DNA of 64,000 nucleotides from REEB506 sp040381035 (GTDB lineage Bacteria; Pseudomonadota; Alphaproteobacteria; Caulobacterales; Aquidulcibacteraceae). Shown piece after piece: positions 1-9,093 of this stretch. The stretch is taken from positions 1-64,000 of the forward strand of contig JBEIHY010000003.1 in assembly GCA_040381035.1 (NCBI GenBank), written 5' to 3'. Position 1 is the first letter of the stretch. Each line of letters starts with the position of its first letter. Position numbers and translations under genes: made by a program. The notes below the pieces were generated by a model that ran no database searches, was not told where the DNA came from, and saw only the letters and a list, made by a program, of their open reading frames with translations.

Positions 1-371
1 GTCCACACGCAAGTTGTGCCGTTCGCGGAAATCAACGCCGGTTAGAGCATTTTCCGGCCGACCGGAATCGATCGGCCGCGAGAAAATGCTCTCGACTCAA
101 AGTGAGAGCGTACTGGCCGGGATTGCGCGTGTGTCCGCTCAATCCGCGCTCGCTCCAGCCGTGCGCGTTTGCGTTCTTTTGCGCGGTGCGCGTTTTGTTG
201 CGCGGAAACGAATGCAGAAAAGTGCAGCTTTTTTGCAACGGCCTTCCGGTCCTTAACAAATCCTTCGCAATTCCGTTACGCGTCTGTCGAGATTCCGAAC
301 TACGCCACCCGCGTGGTGTGAGCTGAGCGCTGGCAGTGTGCCGCGCCGGGTTGTCATAAGAGGGGTATTCC
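1..371. other. intergenic region upstream of the TonB receptor
   Basis: I find no credible gene in this stretch; open frames here show no recognisable protein features. It holds one long palindrome (44-92) and the leader of the receptor gene, including a purine-rich ribosome binding site, AGAGGGG, about 6 bases before the ATG at 372. No promoter could be assigned with confidence. Confidence 0.6.
44..92. repeat. extragenic palindromic element
   Basis: The outer arms AGAGCATTTTC (44-54) and GAAAATGCTCT (82-92) are perfect inverted complements. An inner pair, CGGCCGA (55-61) and TCGGCCG (72-78), is also perfect, so the element can fold into one long hairpin with a 10-base loop. It lies outside genes and resembles the dispersed palindromes common in alphaproteobacterial genomes. 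That it is a member of such a family is inference, because no second copy of this exact sequence was seen here. Confidence 0.6.
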
Positions 372-3300
372 ATGTTCAAACGGTTCTTCGGCGGCGCGAC
401 CGTAAGCGCGCTCGCACTCCTGGCCAGCGCGCCAATCGTGCAGGCGCAGGAAACCACAGCGACGATCCGTGGCGACGTTGTGAATGAGAGCGGCGCGCCG
501 GTTTCAGGCGCCCGCGTGATGATCACCCACGTGCCGACCGGCACGCGCGTCACACGACAAACGAATGCCGACGGCGTGTTCGACGCCCGCGGCTTGCGCA
601 TTGGCGGCCCTTACACGATCGAAGTCTCAGCTGCGAATTTCGGCTCCAACAGCGCCGAAAACGTGTATGTCAGCCTCGGAGATCCATTGCGCGTCACCAT
701 TCCGTTGGTCCGCACCGATGCGGAAGTGGTTGTCACCGCCCAGCGCCGCGCCCCGATCATCCGCGGCCTGAACACCGGCGCGTCAACCACCTTCACTGAC
801 AAGGACGTGAAGGATCTCCCCTCCATCGGTCGCGACCCGAAAGACATCGCCCGCCTCGACCCGTTCGTGAACATCGATGCGTCGAACTCCAAGGCAGTGA
901 TCTTCTCGGGCACGAACTCGCGCTACAACTCTTTCACCGTCGATAGCGTGCGTCAGAACGACGAGTTCGGCCTCAACAATAACGGCTATCCGACCCAACG
1001 CTCGCCAGTTTCGATTGATGCGATCGGCGGCATCTCGGTCCGCTCGGCGCCTTATGACGTGAAGTACAATGACTTCACCGGCGGCAACATCAATGTCGTC
1101 ACCAAGTCAGGCGCCAACAAGTTCACCGGCTCGATCTTTGGCGACCTCACCAATGACAAATATCTTGGCCAACAGCGCACCCAAATCCGCACCGTTGGCG
1201 CCGGGATCGTCAAAGAAGACGTCAATACGAATGTGATTTTTGAAGAAAAGACTTGGGGAGCGACGCTGGGTGGTCCGATCATCAAGGATCGGCTGTTTTT
1301 CTTTGCGTCCTACGAAAAGTTTGACGCGACCCGGCCGTTCCAGTCCGGCCCGGCCGACACCAGCCGCCCGGTGGTGACCAACAACACCACCAGCACGCAA
1401 GTCCGTCAGATTCAGGCGATCCTCGCGGCTGCTCAAGGTGCGGCAACGAGCGTGACGGTCGACGCCATCACGACGGCGCTGCCCAATGGCGGCTATGGTT
1501 TCAGCTTTGATAGCGCCAATTCGATCCTTGGCTCGCCGTCTTTGACGGAAGCCGACGAAAAGAAGCTTGTGAAGCTGGACTGGAACATTGCCAGCGGCCA
1601 TCGCGCCTCATTCACGTATCAAGACACCTTCGGCGATCGTTTGGTTGAAGGCAACCGCGGGACGTCCACGCTGCTGCCGCTGCTGTCGCAGTACTACACG
1701 CTCAGCGACTCGATGAAGGCGTACAACTTGCAATTGGTGTCGAACTGGACCGATAAGCTGTCGACCGAGTTCATTGCCAACCGCAAGGAAATCGAGCGCG
1801 GACAGGCGCCGATTGGCGGGGCCTCGAAATACACCCGCATCGGCGACGACCCGCTGCAGTTTGCGCAGTTTGAAATCGATGGCTTTGGCTCGCCGTCAAG
1901 CTCCATCTTTGCGGGCCCGGATCGTTCGCGCCATTCCAACGAACTGGACAACCAAACAGACACCTATGTGGCGCGCGGCGAATATGCGTTCGGTCAGTTC
2001 AAACTCCTGGCGGGCTTTGAGCGCAAGTCCGTGGAAGTGCGCAACCTGTTTGTGCAAGACTCCGAAGGCCGCGTGAACTTCGCCGGCATTGCGGGCCTTG
2101 CGTCGCGCACGCCGACCCGGGTGCGCTACCAGAACGCCATTCGCGACGTGAACGGCGACGGGATCCTCAACGGCAAGGATTCGGAAGTCAATTGGGGCTA
2201 CGAGGTCAACAGTCTGTACGCTCAAACCACCTGGGATTTGAACGAGAGTCTGACGCTGCTTGGCGGTCTGCGTTATGATCAGTATCAGAGCGACGAGCGC
2301 CCGCAGCTGAACACCTTCTTCCAGTCGCGCTATGGCTTTGCCAACACCAAGAATCTCGACGGTTTGGATGTTCTGTTGCCGCGCTTGGGCTTCAACTACA
2401 AGGTGGAGCGCTTTGGCCTGTCGGGCGGCGTTGGCAAATTCTCGGGCGGCAGCCCAGGCGTTTGGGTGTCCAACAACTATTCCAATGACGGTCTGACGCT
2501 TGGCTTTGTGGATTGCGGCGGGGCCGCCACGCCGAGCTGCTCGGTTGCCGACAGCACCGCGATCCGGACCAATTTCAATGGTCTCGATCTGCCGGTGGCG
2601 CTGCGCAACATTCTCACAGACAGCAGCCGCCTCGATACCCGCGTGTCCGGCCGGACGCTGCGCGAAACCATTATTCGCGGCAACGGCGTCAATGCGATGG
2701 ACCCAAACTTCAAGGTTCCGTCGACCTGGAAAGCCAATCTGCAGTTCGATACCGAGTTCGGCGGCGGCGAGAACCCGTTCAAGTTCCGCGCCGGCGCCTT
2801 GCTCACGCAAGTCGAGCAAGCGCTGATGTTTGTGGATCTGCGCGCCGGATCGCCCATCGGCGTCTTGCCGGACGGCCGGCCGCGCTATCAGTCGGCGCGC
2901 CAACGGCTCGTTGCCATCGATCCTGCTTTGGCAAACTCCAGCGCCACGCTGACCAATACCGGCTCCGATATCGTCCTGCGCAACACCGACAAGGGCTGGA
3001 GCGAGGTCTACACCGTGGGTCTCGGTAAGGAATGGGCCAATGGCCTGGATGCGGATTACAGCTATACCCGCACCCGCGCCAAGGATGTTCAGCCCGGCAC
3101 CAGCTCGGTGGCGTTCTCGAACTACCAGAACTACGCCACCCGCGACCCGCAAGGGCAGGAGCTTGGCACCTCGAACTACGAAATCCGCGACAGCCACAAG
3201 CTGCGCGTGGGTTGGGGCAAGAAGTTCTTCGGCGACAACGAGACCCGGATCACCGTCTTTGGTGAGCGTCGCTCGGGCCTGCCGTTCAGCTACACGATGC

Positions 3301-3860
3301 GCGGCGCAAACGATGACGTGTTTGGCGATGTCGCCCAATCGCTCGCCGGCGGCACCCAGGGCCGTCAGCTGCTCTTTGTGCCGGACTTCAACGCCGCGCA
3401 AAACACCAGCACCGCTGGCTGCACCGCGACAGCGCCATGCTTTGGCGTCGTTCAGTTCGCCAATATCGCCACCCGCGATGCGCTGCGTGATTTCGTGAAC
3501 CGGACCGAGCTGGCCGATTATCAAGGTCAAGTCGCGCCGCGTAACGCTTTCCGCTCGAAAGACGTGACGAAGTTCGATCTGCGGCTGTCACAAGAACTGC
3601 CGGCGTTCTTCCCGAACGGCGCCAAGGTTCGCGGTTACATGGATGTCGAAAACGTTGGCAATCTGATCAACACCAAGTGGGGCCAGATCGAACAGATCGA
3701 GTTCCCGCAAGTCGCGCGCCTTGTCGACACGACTTTTGATGCGGCCAACAACCGCTACGTCTACAACACCTTCGCCCCGGCCCAGCCGGGCACGTCGAAC
3801 GCCGATGCGGCCAACCGTTCCGTGTGGCAGATCAAGTTTGGTCTGGCGTACAGCTTCTGA
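372..3860 (+). CDS. TonB-dependent receptor, Oar-like
   Basis: Outer-membrane receptor of 1162 residues for energised uptake of a large substrate that cannot be named from sequence. A signal peptide occupies about residues 1-25, ending near AQAQE. A carboxypeptidase-regulatory-like beta-sandwich follows (about 30-110, with NESGAPVSGARV), then a plug domain (about 125-260, with GGNINVVTKSG) and a long beta-barrel ending in the aromatic AYSF, typical of porin-type barrels. The N-terminal sandwich and the length match the Oar/CarboxypepD_reg class. The start follows AGAGGGG. The gene is monocistronic and is followed by a strong terminator. No TonB box was identified with confidence. Confidence 0.9.
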   Translation: MFKRFFGGATVSALALLASAPIVQAQETTATIRGDVVNESGAPVSGARVMITHVPTGTRVTRQTNADGVFDARGLRIGGPYTIEVSAANFGSNSAENVYVSLGDPLRVTIPLVRTDAEVVVTAQRRAPIIRGLNTGASTTFTDKDVKDLPSIGRDPKDIARLDPFVNIDASNSKAVIFSGTNSRYNSFTVDSVRQNDEFGLNNNGYPTQRSPVSIDAIGGISVRSAPYDVKYNDFTGGNINVVTKSGANKFTGSIFGDLTNDKYLGQQRTQIRTVGAGIVKEDVNTNVIFEEKTWGATLGGPIIKDRLFFFASYEKFDATRPFQSGPADTSRPVVTNNTTSTQVRQIQAILAAAQGAATSVTVDAITTALPNGGYGFSFDSANSILGSPSLTEADEKKLVKLDWNIASGHRASFTYQDTFGDRLVEGNRGTSTLLPLLSQYYTLSDSMKAYNLQLVSNWTDKLSTEFIANRKEIERGQAPIGGASKYTRIGDDPLQFAQFEIDGFGSPSSSIFAGPDRSRHSNELDNQTDTYVARGEYAFGQFKLLAGFERKSVEVRNLFVQDSEGRVNFAGIAGLASRTPTRVRYQNAIRDVNGDGILNGKDSEVNWGYEVNSLYAQTTWDLNESLTLLGGLRYDQYQSDERPQLNTFFQSRYGFANTKNLDGLDVLLPRLGFNYKVERFGLSGGVGKFSGGSPGVWVSNNYSNDGLTLGFVDCGGAATPSCSVADSTAIRTNFNGLDLPVALRNILTDSSRLDTRVSGRTLRETIIRGNGVNAMDPNFKVPSTWKANLQFDTEFGGGENPFKFRAGALLTQVEQALMFVDLRAGSPIGVLPDGRPRYQSARQRLVAIDPALANSSATLTNTGSDIVLRNTDKGWSEVYTVGLGKEWANGLDADYSYTRTRAKDVQPGTSSVAFSNYQNYATRDPQGQELGTSNYEIRDSHKLRVGWGKKFFGDNETRITVFGERRSGLPFSYTMRGANDDVFGDVAQSLAGGTQGRQLLFVPDFNAAQNTSTAGCTATAPCFGVVQFANIATRDALRDFVNRTELADYQGQVAPRNAFRSKDVTKFDLRLSQELPAFFPNGAKVRGYMDVENVGNLINTKWGQIEQIEFPQVARLVDTTFDAANNRYVYNTFAPAQPGTSNADAANRSVWQIKFGLAYSF

Positions 3861-3882
3861 TCCGGTTTCTATCGGTTCACGG

Positions 3883-3912
3883 AAAGGGCGGCCTTCGCGG
3901 GCCGCCCTTTTT
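3883..3912 (+). terminator. rho-independent terminator of the TonB receptor gene
   Basis: The 8-bp stem GGGCGGCC (3886-3893) and GGCCGCCC (3900-3907) encloses a 6-base loop and is followed by five T residues. It lies about 25 bases after the receptor stop codon. An A run on the 5' side also makes it plausible on the other strand. Confidence 0.85.
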
Positions 3913-3918
3913 GCGTTA

Positions 3919-3965
3919 GACCCGTTCGCGAAAAGTGTGACGCGGTTTTCGGCCGAGAACGGGTC
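3919..3965. repeat. extragenic palindromic element
   Basis: The outer arms GACCCGTTC (3919-3927) and GAACGGGTC (3957-3965) are perfect inverted complements, with inner complementary CGAAAA and TTTTCG tracts. It differs in sequence from the element at 44-92 but shares the plan of long outer arms plus a paired AAAA/TTTT core. It sits between the receptor terminator and the agmatine deiminase gene. Confidence 0.6.
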
Positions 3966-4002
3966 AAAATTCTAAGTGTAGCGCGCGACGTTTCCGGAGC
4001 CG

Positions 4003-4992
4003 ATGATGACGATGCCGCCAATTCCCGCCGAATGGTCGCCGCAACAGGCAATCTGGACCGCCTGGCCGTCCGATCCGATGCTGTGGGCCGAAGATCTGGA
4101 TCGGGCGCGTGACGAAGTTGCCGCCATGGTCGCCGCCATCGTTGAGGGCGACACGCCCGTGCGCATTTTGGCGCACGGCAAAGAAGCGGTCGCGTCCGCG
4201 CGCAAGGCGCTCGGCGCGGGCGTGACGGTGTTCGACGAGCCGTTCGGCGATATCTGGTTGCGCGACACCGGCCCGATCTTTCGCACCGCCACAAAAGCCG
4301 CCGCCTTCCGTTTCAACGGCTGGGGCGGGAAATATGTCCTTGACCATGACGACACGGTTGCAGCGCGCGTCGCGGCCCATGCCGGTGCGGCGCTCAGCGA
4401 GTACGATATCATCCTCGAAGGCGGCGCCATCGAGATGGACGGGCAGGGCACGCTGATCACCACCCGCCAGTGCCTGCTCAATCCCAACCGCAATTCCGGA
4501 TGGACCCAAACCAAAGCCGAGGCCGCGCTCGCCGCTGCGCTTGGCGTGCGCAAAGTGATCTGGCTCGGCGACGGGATGCAGAACGACCACACCGATGGCC
4601 ATGTCGACAATCTCGCCCGGTTCGCAGCGCCAGGCCATGTTGTGTGCCAGGCGCCGTTTGGCTCGGATGATCCGAACACGGACGTTTTCGCTGAAATCGA
4701 AGCGCTTCTGCGCGCAGCGATCGACGCGGCTGGCGCCCCCCTCCAAGTCACCGCCATCCCCTCGCCCGGCCGCATTGAAGATGAAGACGGCGACGCCATT
4801 CCAGCAAGCCATATGAATTTCATCATCGCCAACCGCGCGGTCGTCGTGCCGGTCTATTCCGGCAGCGGCGATGATGCGGTGCGCGCGCTGGCGCCGCTGT
4901 TTCCCGGCCGCAAGGTTGTGGGCTTGAGCGCGCACGCTTTGCTCACCGGCGGCGGCTCCTTCCACTGCATCACCCAGCAACAGCCGGCTTAA
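4003..4992 (+). CDS. aguA: agmatine deiminase
   Basis: Hydrolyses agmatine to N-carbamoylputrescine and ammonia, a step from arginine toward putrescine. The 329-residue cytoplasmic protein shows the porphyromonas-type peptidyl-arginine deiminase fold motifs: PFGDIWLRDTGP (about residues 80-91), NDHTDGHVDN with the catalytic His (about 190-200), and the C-terminal GGGSFHCITQQ carrying the catalytic Cys. Length is slightly below the usual 340-370. No carbamoylputrescine amidase gene (aguB) is adjacent. ATG codons at 4003 and 4012 both could start it. The 3' end overlaps the convergent hydrolase gene by 4 bases. Confidence 0.9.
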   Translation: MMTMPPIPAEWSPQQAIWTAWPSDPMLWAEDLDRARDEVAAMVAAIVEGDTPVRILAHGKEAVASARKALGAGVTVFDEPFGDIWLRDTGPIFRTATKAAAFRFNGWGGKYVLDHDDTVAARVAAHAGAALSEYDIILEGGAIEMDGQGTLITTRQCLLNPNRNSGWTQTKAEAALAAALGVRKVIWLGDGMQNDHTDGHVDNLARFAAPGHVVCQAPFGSDDPNTDVFAEIEALLRAAIDAAGAPLQVTAIPSPGRIEDEDGDAIPASHMNFIIANRAVVVPVYSGSGDDAVRALAPLFPGRKVVGLSAHALLTGGGSFHCITQQQPA

Positions 4993-6335
4993 GGTTTGGG
5001 CGGCTTCAGCGCCGTCAAAACCTCGCGCACCAGCCGGTCATGCGGGAAGGCTTTGGGATCGACATTCCAGCCCAGCCGCACAATCACTGCCCCGTCTGCG
5101 GGCGCGACAGTCACGCGCTGGCCGCCATAGCCGCGCATCGAATAGATCCGCGCCGGCGACCCGATCGCGCCGTCATCGATCCAGGTTTGCAGTCCATATT
5201 GGCCGCCGCTGACTGCGCCTGGCATCGCCATCTGCGCGACCCATCCGCGCGGCAGTATCTGCTTGCCCTGCCACTGGCCATCCTGGGCCATCAGCAGCCC
5301 CAGCCGGGCCCAATCGCGCGCGGTGGCGTAGATATAGGTCGAGCCAATGAAATCGCCCGCCGCGTCGGTTTCAAACAGCGCGCCTTCCAGGCCAATCGGG
5401 TCAAACAGCGCCCGGCGCGGAAAGCTATGCCAGTCGGCCAGGCTCAGGCCGCCGCGCTGCCGCGCAATCTGCATCAGCATGTTTGTGTCGCCGCTGCTGT
5501 AGTAGAACTGCGAACCAGGCTGATGCGCGCTCGGCCGCGCCCGCGCGATCGCCGCCGCACTCGCACTGGCATAGAGCATCCGGCTGACATCGGTTGGCGC
5601 GCCATATTCTTCGTTGAAGGCAAGTCCGCTTTCCATGCCGAGCAAGTGGCGCGGCGTGATTGCGTCCCGTGCCGGATCCGTCCAATCGGGATAGAGTCCG
5701 GATGCGGACAAATCCATTTTTCCCTCAGCCGCCAGAATGCCGACCAGCATGGCCGACACGGTCTTGGCCATCGAGGCGCTCCAGAATTTCGTCTGCGGTC
5801 CGAAGCCCTCGGCGTAACGCTCGGCAACGATTTTGCCTTCCTTGACCACAAGAACGGCCCGCGTGCGCCAGTTCGGTCCTGCGGCGGGCGGAGCGAAGGC
5901 CCAATCAAGCGCCGCGTTCAGCGCTCGCGGATCGGCCGCAGCGCCGGTTTCAAACATGTGCGGCGCAGGCGCGGGCTTTGGCCCGCGCGCGGCGATCACG
6001 TCCGGCGACACTTTGCCAGGCGCCACTGCGCAACCAAGGCCATCGCGAAAGACCGCCTGTGATTTGCCAAGGCCGAAGGCGTCTGCGCTGACGGTTTTCG
6101 CCTGCGCGTCAATCTTGGCCTTGAACAAGGACAGGCGCGGGTCGGTTTCCTTGTTCAATTCCTCGCGCCAGATATCGGCTGGCGCGCGATCCTGCACGAA
6201 CACGCCCGAGCAGATGGTTTTGGCGACGAGCCCGGAGCCGATCTGGGCAGTATCGGCGTATTGTCGAATTTGCCCGCATCCGGACAAAGCGGCTGCAGCA
6301 AGCGCAGTGAGGATCAGCATGCGGTAGCGTGTCAT
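4989..6335 (-). CDS. beta-lactamase-family serine hydrolase, lipoprotein
   Basis: A 448-residue serine hydrolase of the class C beta-lactamase/penicillin-binding superfamily, most like NylB-type amide hydrolases and esterases. Its substrate is unknown. The N-terminus is a lipoprotein signal with lipobox LSGC (Cys about residue 20), so it should be anchored in an envelope membrane. The nucleophile motif SMAK (SxxK) lies near residue 187 and the second motif YYSSGDTN near 285. A preceding domain of about 120 residues has no clear assignment. The ATG overlaps the stop of the upstream radical SAM gene by 4 bases, so the two are probably co-transcribed, though a functional link to EF-P modification is not evident. 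Confidence 0.8.
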   Translation of the reverse strand: MTRYRMLILTALAAAALSGCGQIRQYADTAQIGSGLVAKTICSGVFVQDRAPADIWREELNKETDPRLSLFKAKIDAQAKTVSADAFGLGKSQAVFRDGLGCAVAPGKVSPDVIAARGPKPAPAPHMFETGAAADPRALNAALDWAFAPPAAGPNWRTRAVLVVKEGKIVAERYAEGFGPQTKFWSASMAKTVSAMLVGILAAEGKMDLSASGLYPDWTDPARDAITPRHLLGMESGLAFNEEYGAPTDVSRMLYASASAAAIARARPSAHQPGSQFYYSSGDTNMLMQIARQRGGLSLADWHSFPRRALFDPIGLEGALFETDAAGDFIGSTYIYATARDWARLGLLMAQDGQWQGKQILPRGWVAQMAMPGAVSGGQYGLQTWIDDGAIGSPARIYSMRGYGGQRVTVAPADGAVIVRLGWNVDPKAFPHDRLVREVLTALKPPKP

Positions 6336-7339
6336 TCGATTTGCCCCTTTGGCGGATAGGCCCGCCAGCAGCCGGAATCATCAAGCACATAATCGTCGCG
6401 CCAATGGATTGGCGTCAAAGGCGCCTTGCCGTGACCGCCGGGAATGTCGAGCACATAGGTTGGTTGGCACAAGCCGGAGGCGCGCACTTTCAGTGTTCGG
6501 ATCAATTCCTGGCCTTCAGCGATACCGGTGCGGAAATGACCCGTGCCGGGCGCCAGATCGCCGTGGTGCAGATAATAGGGCTTGACCCGGTTGGCCACGA
6601 ACATCCGCATCAAGGCCTCCAGCGCCGCGGATGTGTCATTGACGCCTTTGAGCAGAACGGTCTGGCTCAGGAGCGGAATGCCGGCATCGACCAGCCGCGC
6701 GATTGCGGCGCGCGCTTCTGGCGTGAACTCGCGCACGTGATTGGCGTGCAGCGCGACATAAACCGCCTTGCCGGGCGCCTTCAGCGCGCGCACGAAACTG
6801 GGCGTCACCAGCTCCGGCGCGACGACGGGAACGCGCGTGTGCCAGCGCAGCACCGCAACATGCTCAATGGCCGCCAGCGCTTGCGTCACCGCTTTGATGC
6901 GGCGCGTGGACAGCACGAACGGATCGCCGCCGGTGAGAATGACTTCCCAGATATTCGTCCGGGTTTGGATATAATCGAGCGCTGCGGCCATTTCAGCCGG
7001 TTTCAAGCCGCGCGCTTTGCCGGGCCCCACCATTTCACGGCGAAAGCAAAAGCGGCAATAAAGCGGGCACACATGCGTCAGCTTCAGCAGCAAGCGGTCG
7101 GCGTAGCGATGCACGATCCACGGCAATGGGCTGTGCGTGGAATCGCCGATGGGATCGGCGCGCTCCTGCGGCGTGATTTCCAGCTCGCGCGCATCGGGCA
7201 GGAATTGCGCGCCAATCGGATCTGCGGGTTCACTGGGGGCGAGAAGACCGGCCATGGTCGGCGTGATGGCCACCGCATAGCGTTTGGCGACTTCGGTCAA
7301 GGCGGCATCGGGATGCGGTTTCGGGAAAGGCGCAGACAT
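6332..7339 (-). CDS. epmB: EF-P (R)-beta-lysine-forming aminomutase, EpmB/KamA family
   Basis: Radical SAM, PLP-dependent lysine 2,3-aminomutase-like enzyme that supplies (R)-beta-lysine for elongation factor P. The 335-residue protein has the iron-sulfur/SAM motif CPLYCRFCFRRE (CxxxCxxC) near residue 92 and GGHGKAPL near the C-terminus, whose Lys matches the PLP-binding position of the family. Length matches EpmB rather than the longer catabolic KamA. It sits 23 bases after epmA on the same strand and opposite efp, which supports the EF-P assignment over lysine catabolism. The 3' end overlaps the hydrolase start by 4 bases. Confidence 0.88.
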   Translation of the reverse strand: MSAPFPKPHPDAALTEVAKRYAVAITPTMAGLLAPSEPADPIGAQFLPDARELEITPQERADPIGDSTHSPLPWIVHRYADRLLLKLTHVCPLYCRFCFRREMVGPGKARGLKPAEMAAALDYIQTRTNIWEVILTGGDPFVLSTRRIKAVTQALAAIEHVAVLRWHTRVPVVAPELVTPSFVRALKAPGKAVYVALHANHVREFTPEARAAIARLVDAGIPLLSQTVLLKGVNDTSAALEALMRMFVANRVKPYYLHHGDLAPGTGHFRTGIAEGQELIRTLKVRASGLCQPTYVLDIPGGHGKAPLTPIHWRDDYVLDDSGCWRAYPPKGQIE

Positions 7340-7362
7340 CTCCTGCTGCTAACCGGCGCCGT

Positions 7363-8331
7363 TCACGGCGTCCAGAGCACGTCGCGGATATGGCGCGCGC
7401 CACAGCTGAGCATCACCAGCCGGTCAAAGCCCAAAGCCACCCCGCTCGTTGGCGGCAAATGGGCCAGTGCGGCCAGGAACTCCTCGTCCAGCGGCCAGGC
7501 GGCGCCGTAGCGCCCGTGCTTGGCGGCCATGGCGGCCTCAAGCCGCGCGCGCTGTTCCTCTGGATCGGTCAGCTCGCCAAAGCCGTTCGCCAATTCCACG
7601 CCGCAGGCATAAAGCTCAAACCGTTCGGCCCGTCGCGGATCGGCAGGGTTGGGCTGCGCCAGCGCCGCTTCGGCAATCGGATAATCATACAGCAGTGTGG
7701 GCGCCGGGGCGCCGAGCCTATGTTCGATCTTTTCCACCAACACCCGGCTGAACACATCACTCCAGCTTTCGCCGGCGCGCGGTGCAAAGCCATTGGCGGT
7801 GAAATAGCCCATATCGCCGTCATAGAGATCGCCCTGAAAACCAGCGATATCCGTGAAGGCATCGCCCAAGGTGAGGCGCTGATTGGCAAGCGTTGGGTTG
7901 CAGCTTTGGCCGCGCCAGGTCAGGGCCGAAGCGCCGCTCGTTTTCAAAGCCAGCCGCAGCAGCGCCAGGCAATCGGCCATAATGTCTGTATACGGAGCAT
8001 CTGCCCGATACCATTCCAGCATGGTGAATTCCGCCGCGTGCAGCGCGCTTTCCTCGCCGCGCCGCCACACTTTGCCGAGCGAGAAGATTTTTCTCTCCCC
8101 AGCCGCAAGCAACTTTTTCATCGCGAATTCGGGGCTGGTGTGGAGATACCGGCCCTCAACCTGAAATGCGTCCAGATGGATCTCCGCGCCGGGCGAGGCG
8201 ACGAGCATTGCGGGCTCGACTTCGGTGAAGCCTTCGCGCTCAAACCATGCCCGCACCGCGCGCAGAATGTTCGCCCGCGCATTGAGGAACGGGCGGCGAT
8301 CAGCATGGGCGGCGGGGGTCCAAAACGGCAC
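7363..8331 (-). CDS. epmA: EF-P--(R)-beta-lysine ligase, EpmA/PoxA/GenX
   Basis: Truncated class II lysyl-tRNA synthetase paralogue that attaches beta-lysine to a conserved lysine of EF-P. The 322 residues correspond to a class II catalytic core without an anticodon-binding domain. Motif 2-like GKVWRRGEES and EFTMLEWYRA are visible (about residues 85-120), and motif 3-like SGVALGFDRLVML lies near the C-terminus. The short length separates it from LysS (about 500 residues). It is first in an epmA-epmB-hydrolase operon, divergent from efp. Confidence 0.93.
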   Translation of the reverse strand: MPFWTPAAHADRRPFLNARANILRAVRAWFEREGFTEVEPAMLVASPGAEIHLDAFQVEGRYLHTSPEFAMKKLLAAGERKIFSLGKVWRRGEESALHAAEFTMLEWYRADAPYTDIMADCLALLRLALKTSGASALTWRGQSCNPTLANQRLTLGDAFTDIAGFQGDLYDGDMGYFTANGFAPRAGESWSDVFSRVLVEKIEHRLGAPAPTLLYDYPIAEAALAQPNPADPRRAERFELYACGVELANGFGELTDPEEQRARLEAAMAAKHGRYGAAWPLDEEFLAALAHLPPTSGVALGFDRLVMLSCGARHIRDVLWTP

Positions 8332-8517
8332 GCGCCACTCCCACGATTGCAGCCGCGACTGTCAAGAGTGCGCGAGCTTGAGAACTTTTAGTGAACGCCG
8401 TGATCTCTTGCAGATCAGCAGGCTTGGCGCACAAGACGAAGGCGGCTAGAACCTGCGCCAATTCCGTTCCGCTTTGGGCACTACAGCGCGCCGGCTCCGG
8501 CGTCGAGAGAGGTTTTC

Positions 8518-9093
8518 GTGGTCAAGATTATCGCCAGCGACGTCCGTAAGGGCAATGTGATCGAGCATGAGGATGGCCAGCTTTATGTTGTGCTCGGCCA
8601 AGAGACCTTCCGGCCCGGCAAGGGCACGCCGACCTCGACGCTGGTCATGCGCCGGATCACCGATGGCACCAAAACAACCGTCACCTACAAGACCACTGAC
8701 GCGCTCGAAAAGGCCTTCGTGGAAGAGCAGAAGCACACCTATCTTTACGAAGACGAAGGCGTGGGCTTTGTGTTCATGAACCCGTCTAATTTCGAACAGG
8801 TGACGGTCAGCATCGATATGGTTGGCGAATCTGCCGCGTATCTGGCCGCCGACATGGAAGTTTATCTCACCATGTTCGACGGCAAAGCGCTGAGCGTGGA
8901 GCTGCCGAGCAAGGTGACGCTGGAGATCGTGGAAACCGAGCCAGTGGTGAAAGGCCAAACGGCCTCCTCGTCCTACAAGCCGGCCAAGCTTTCGAACGGC
9001 GTGCGCACCATGGTGCCGCCACATATCGACACCGGCACGCGCGTGGTGATCAACACGGTCGACAATTCCTATGTTGAGCGCGCGAAGGACTAG
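8518..9093 (+). CDS. efp: translation elongation factor P
   Basis: Relieves ribosome stalling at polyproline sequences. The 191-residue protein has the three-domain EF-P length and the modification loop PGKGTPTS, in which Lys35 is the predicted beta-lysylation site (Lys34 in E. coli). The start is GTG at 8518, preceded by GAGAGAGG; starting here gives the canonical N-terminus VKIIASDVRKGN. The modification genes epmA and epmB are divergently encoded just upstream. The 3' end overlaps the convergent Sua5-type gene by 4 bases. Confidence 0.96.
   Translation: MVKIIASDVRKGNVIEHEDGQLYVVLGQETFRPGKGTPTSTLVMRRITDGTKTTVTYKTTDALEKAFVEEQKHTYLYEDEGVGFVFMNPSNFEQVTVSIDMVGESAAYLAADMEVYLTMFDGKALSVELPSKVTLEIVETEPVVKGQTASSSYKPAKLSNGVRTMVPPHIDTGTRVVINTVDNSYVERAKD

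Noticed and set aside
1896..3530. long open frame of 544 codons on the minus strand inside the TonB receptor gene
   Set aside because: High-GC sequence produces long antisense frames; it has no domain pattern and sits wholly within a well-supported gene.
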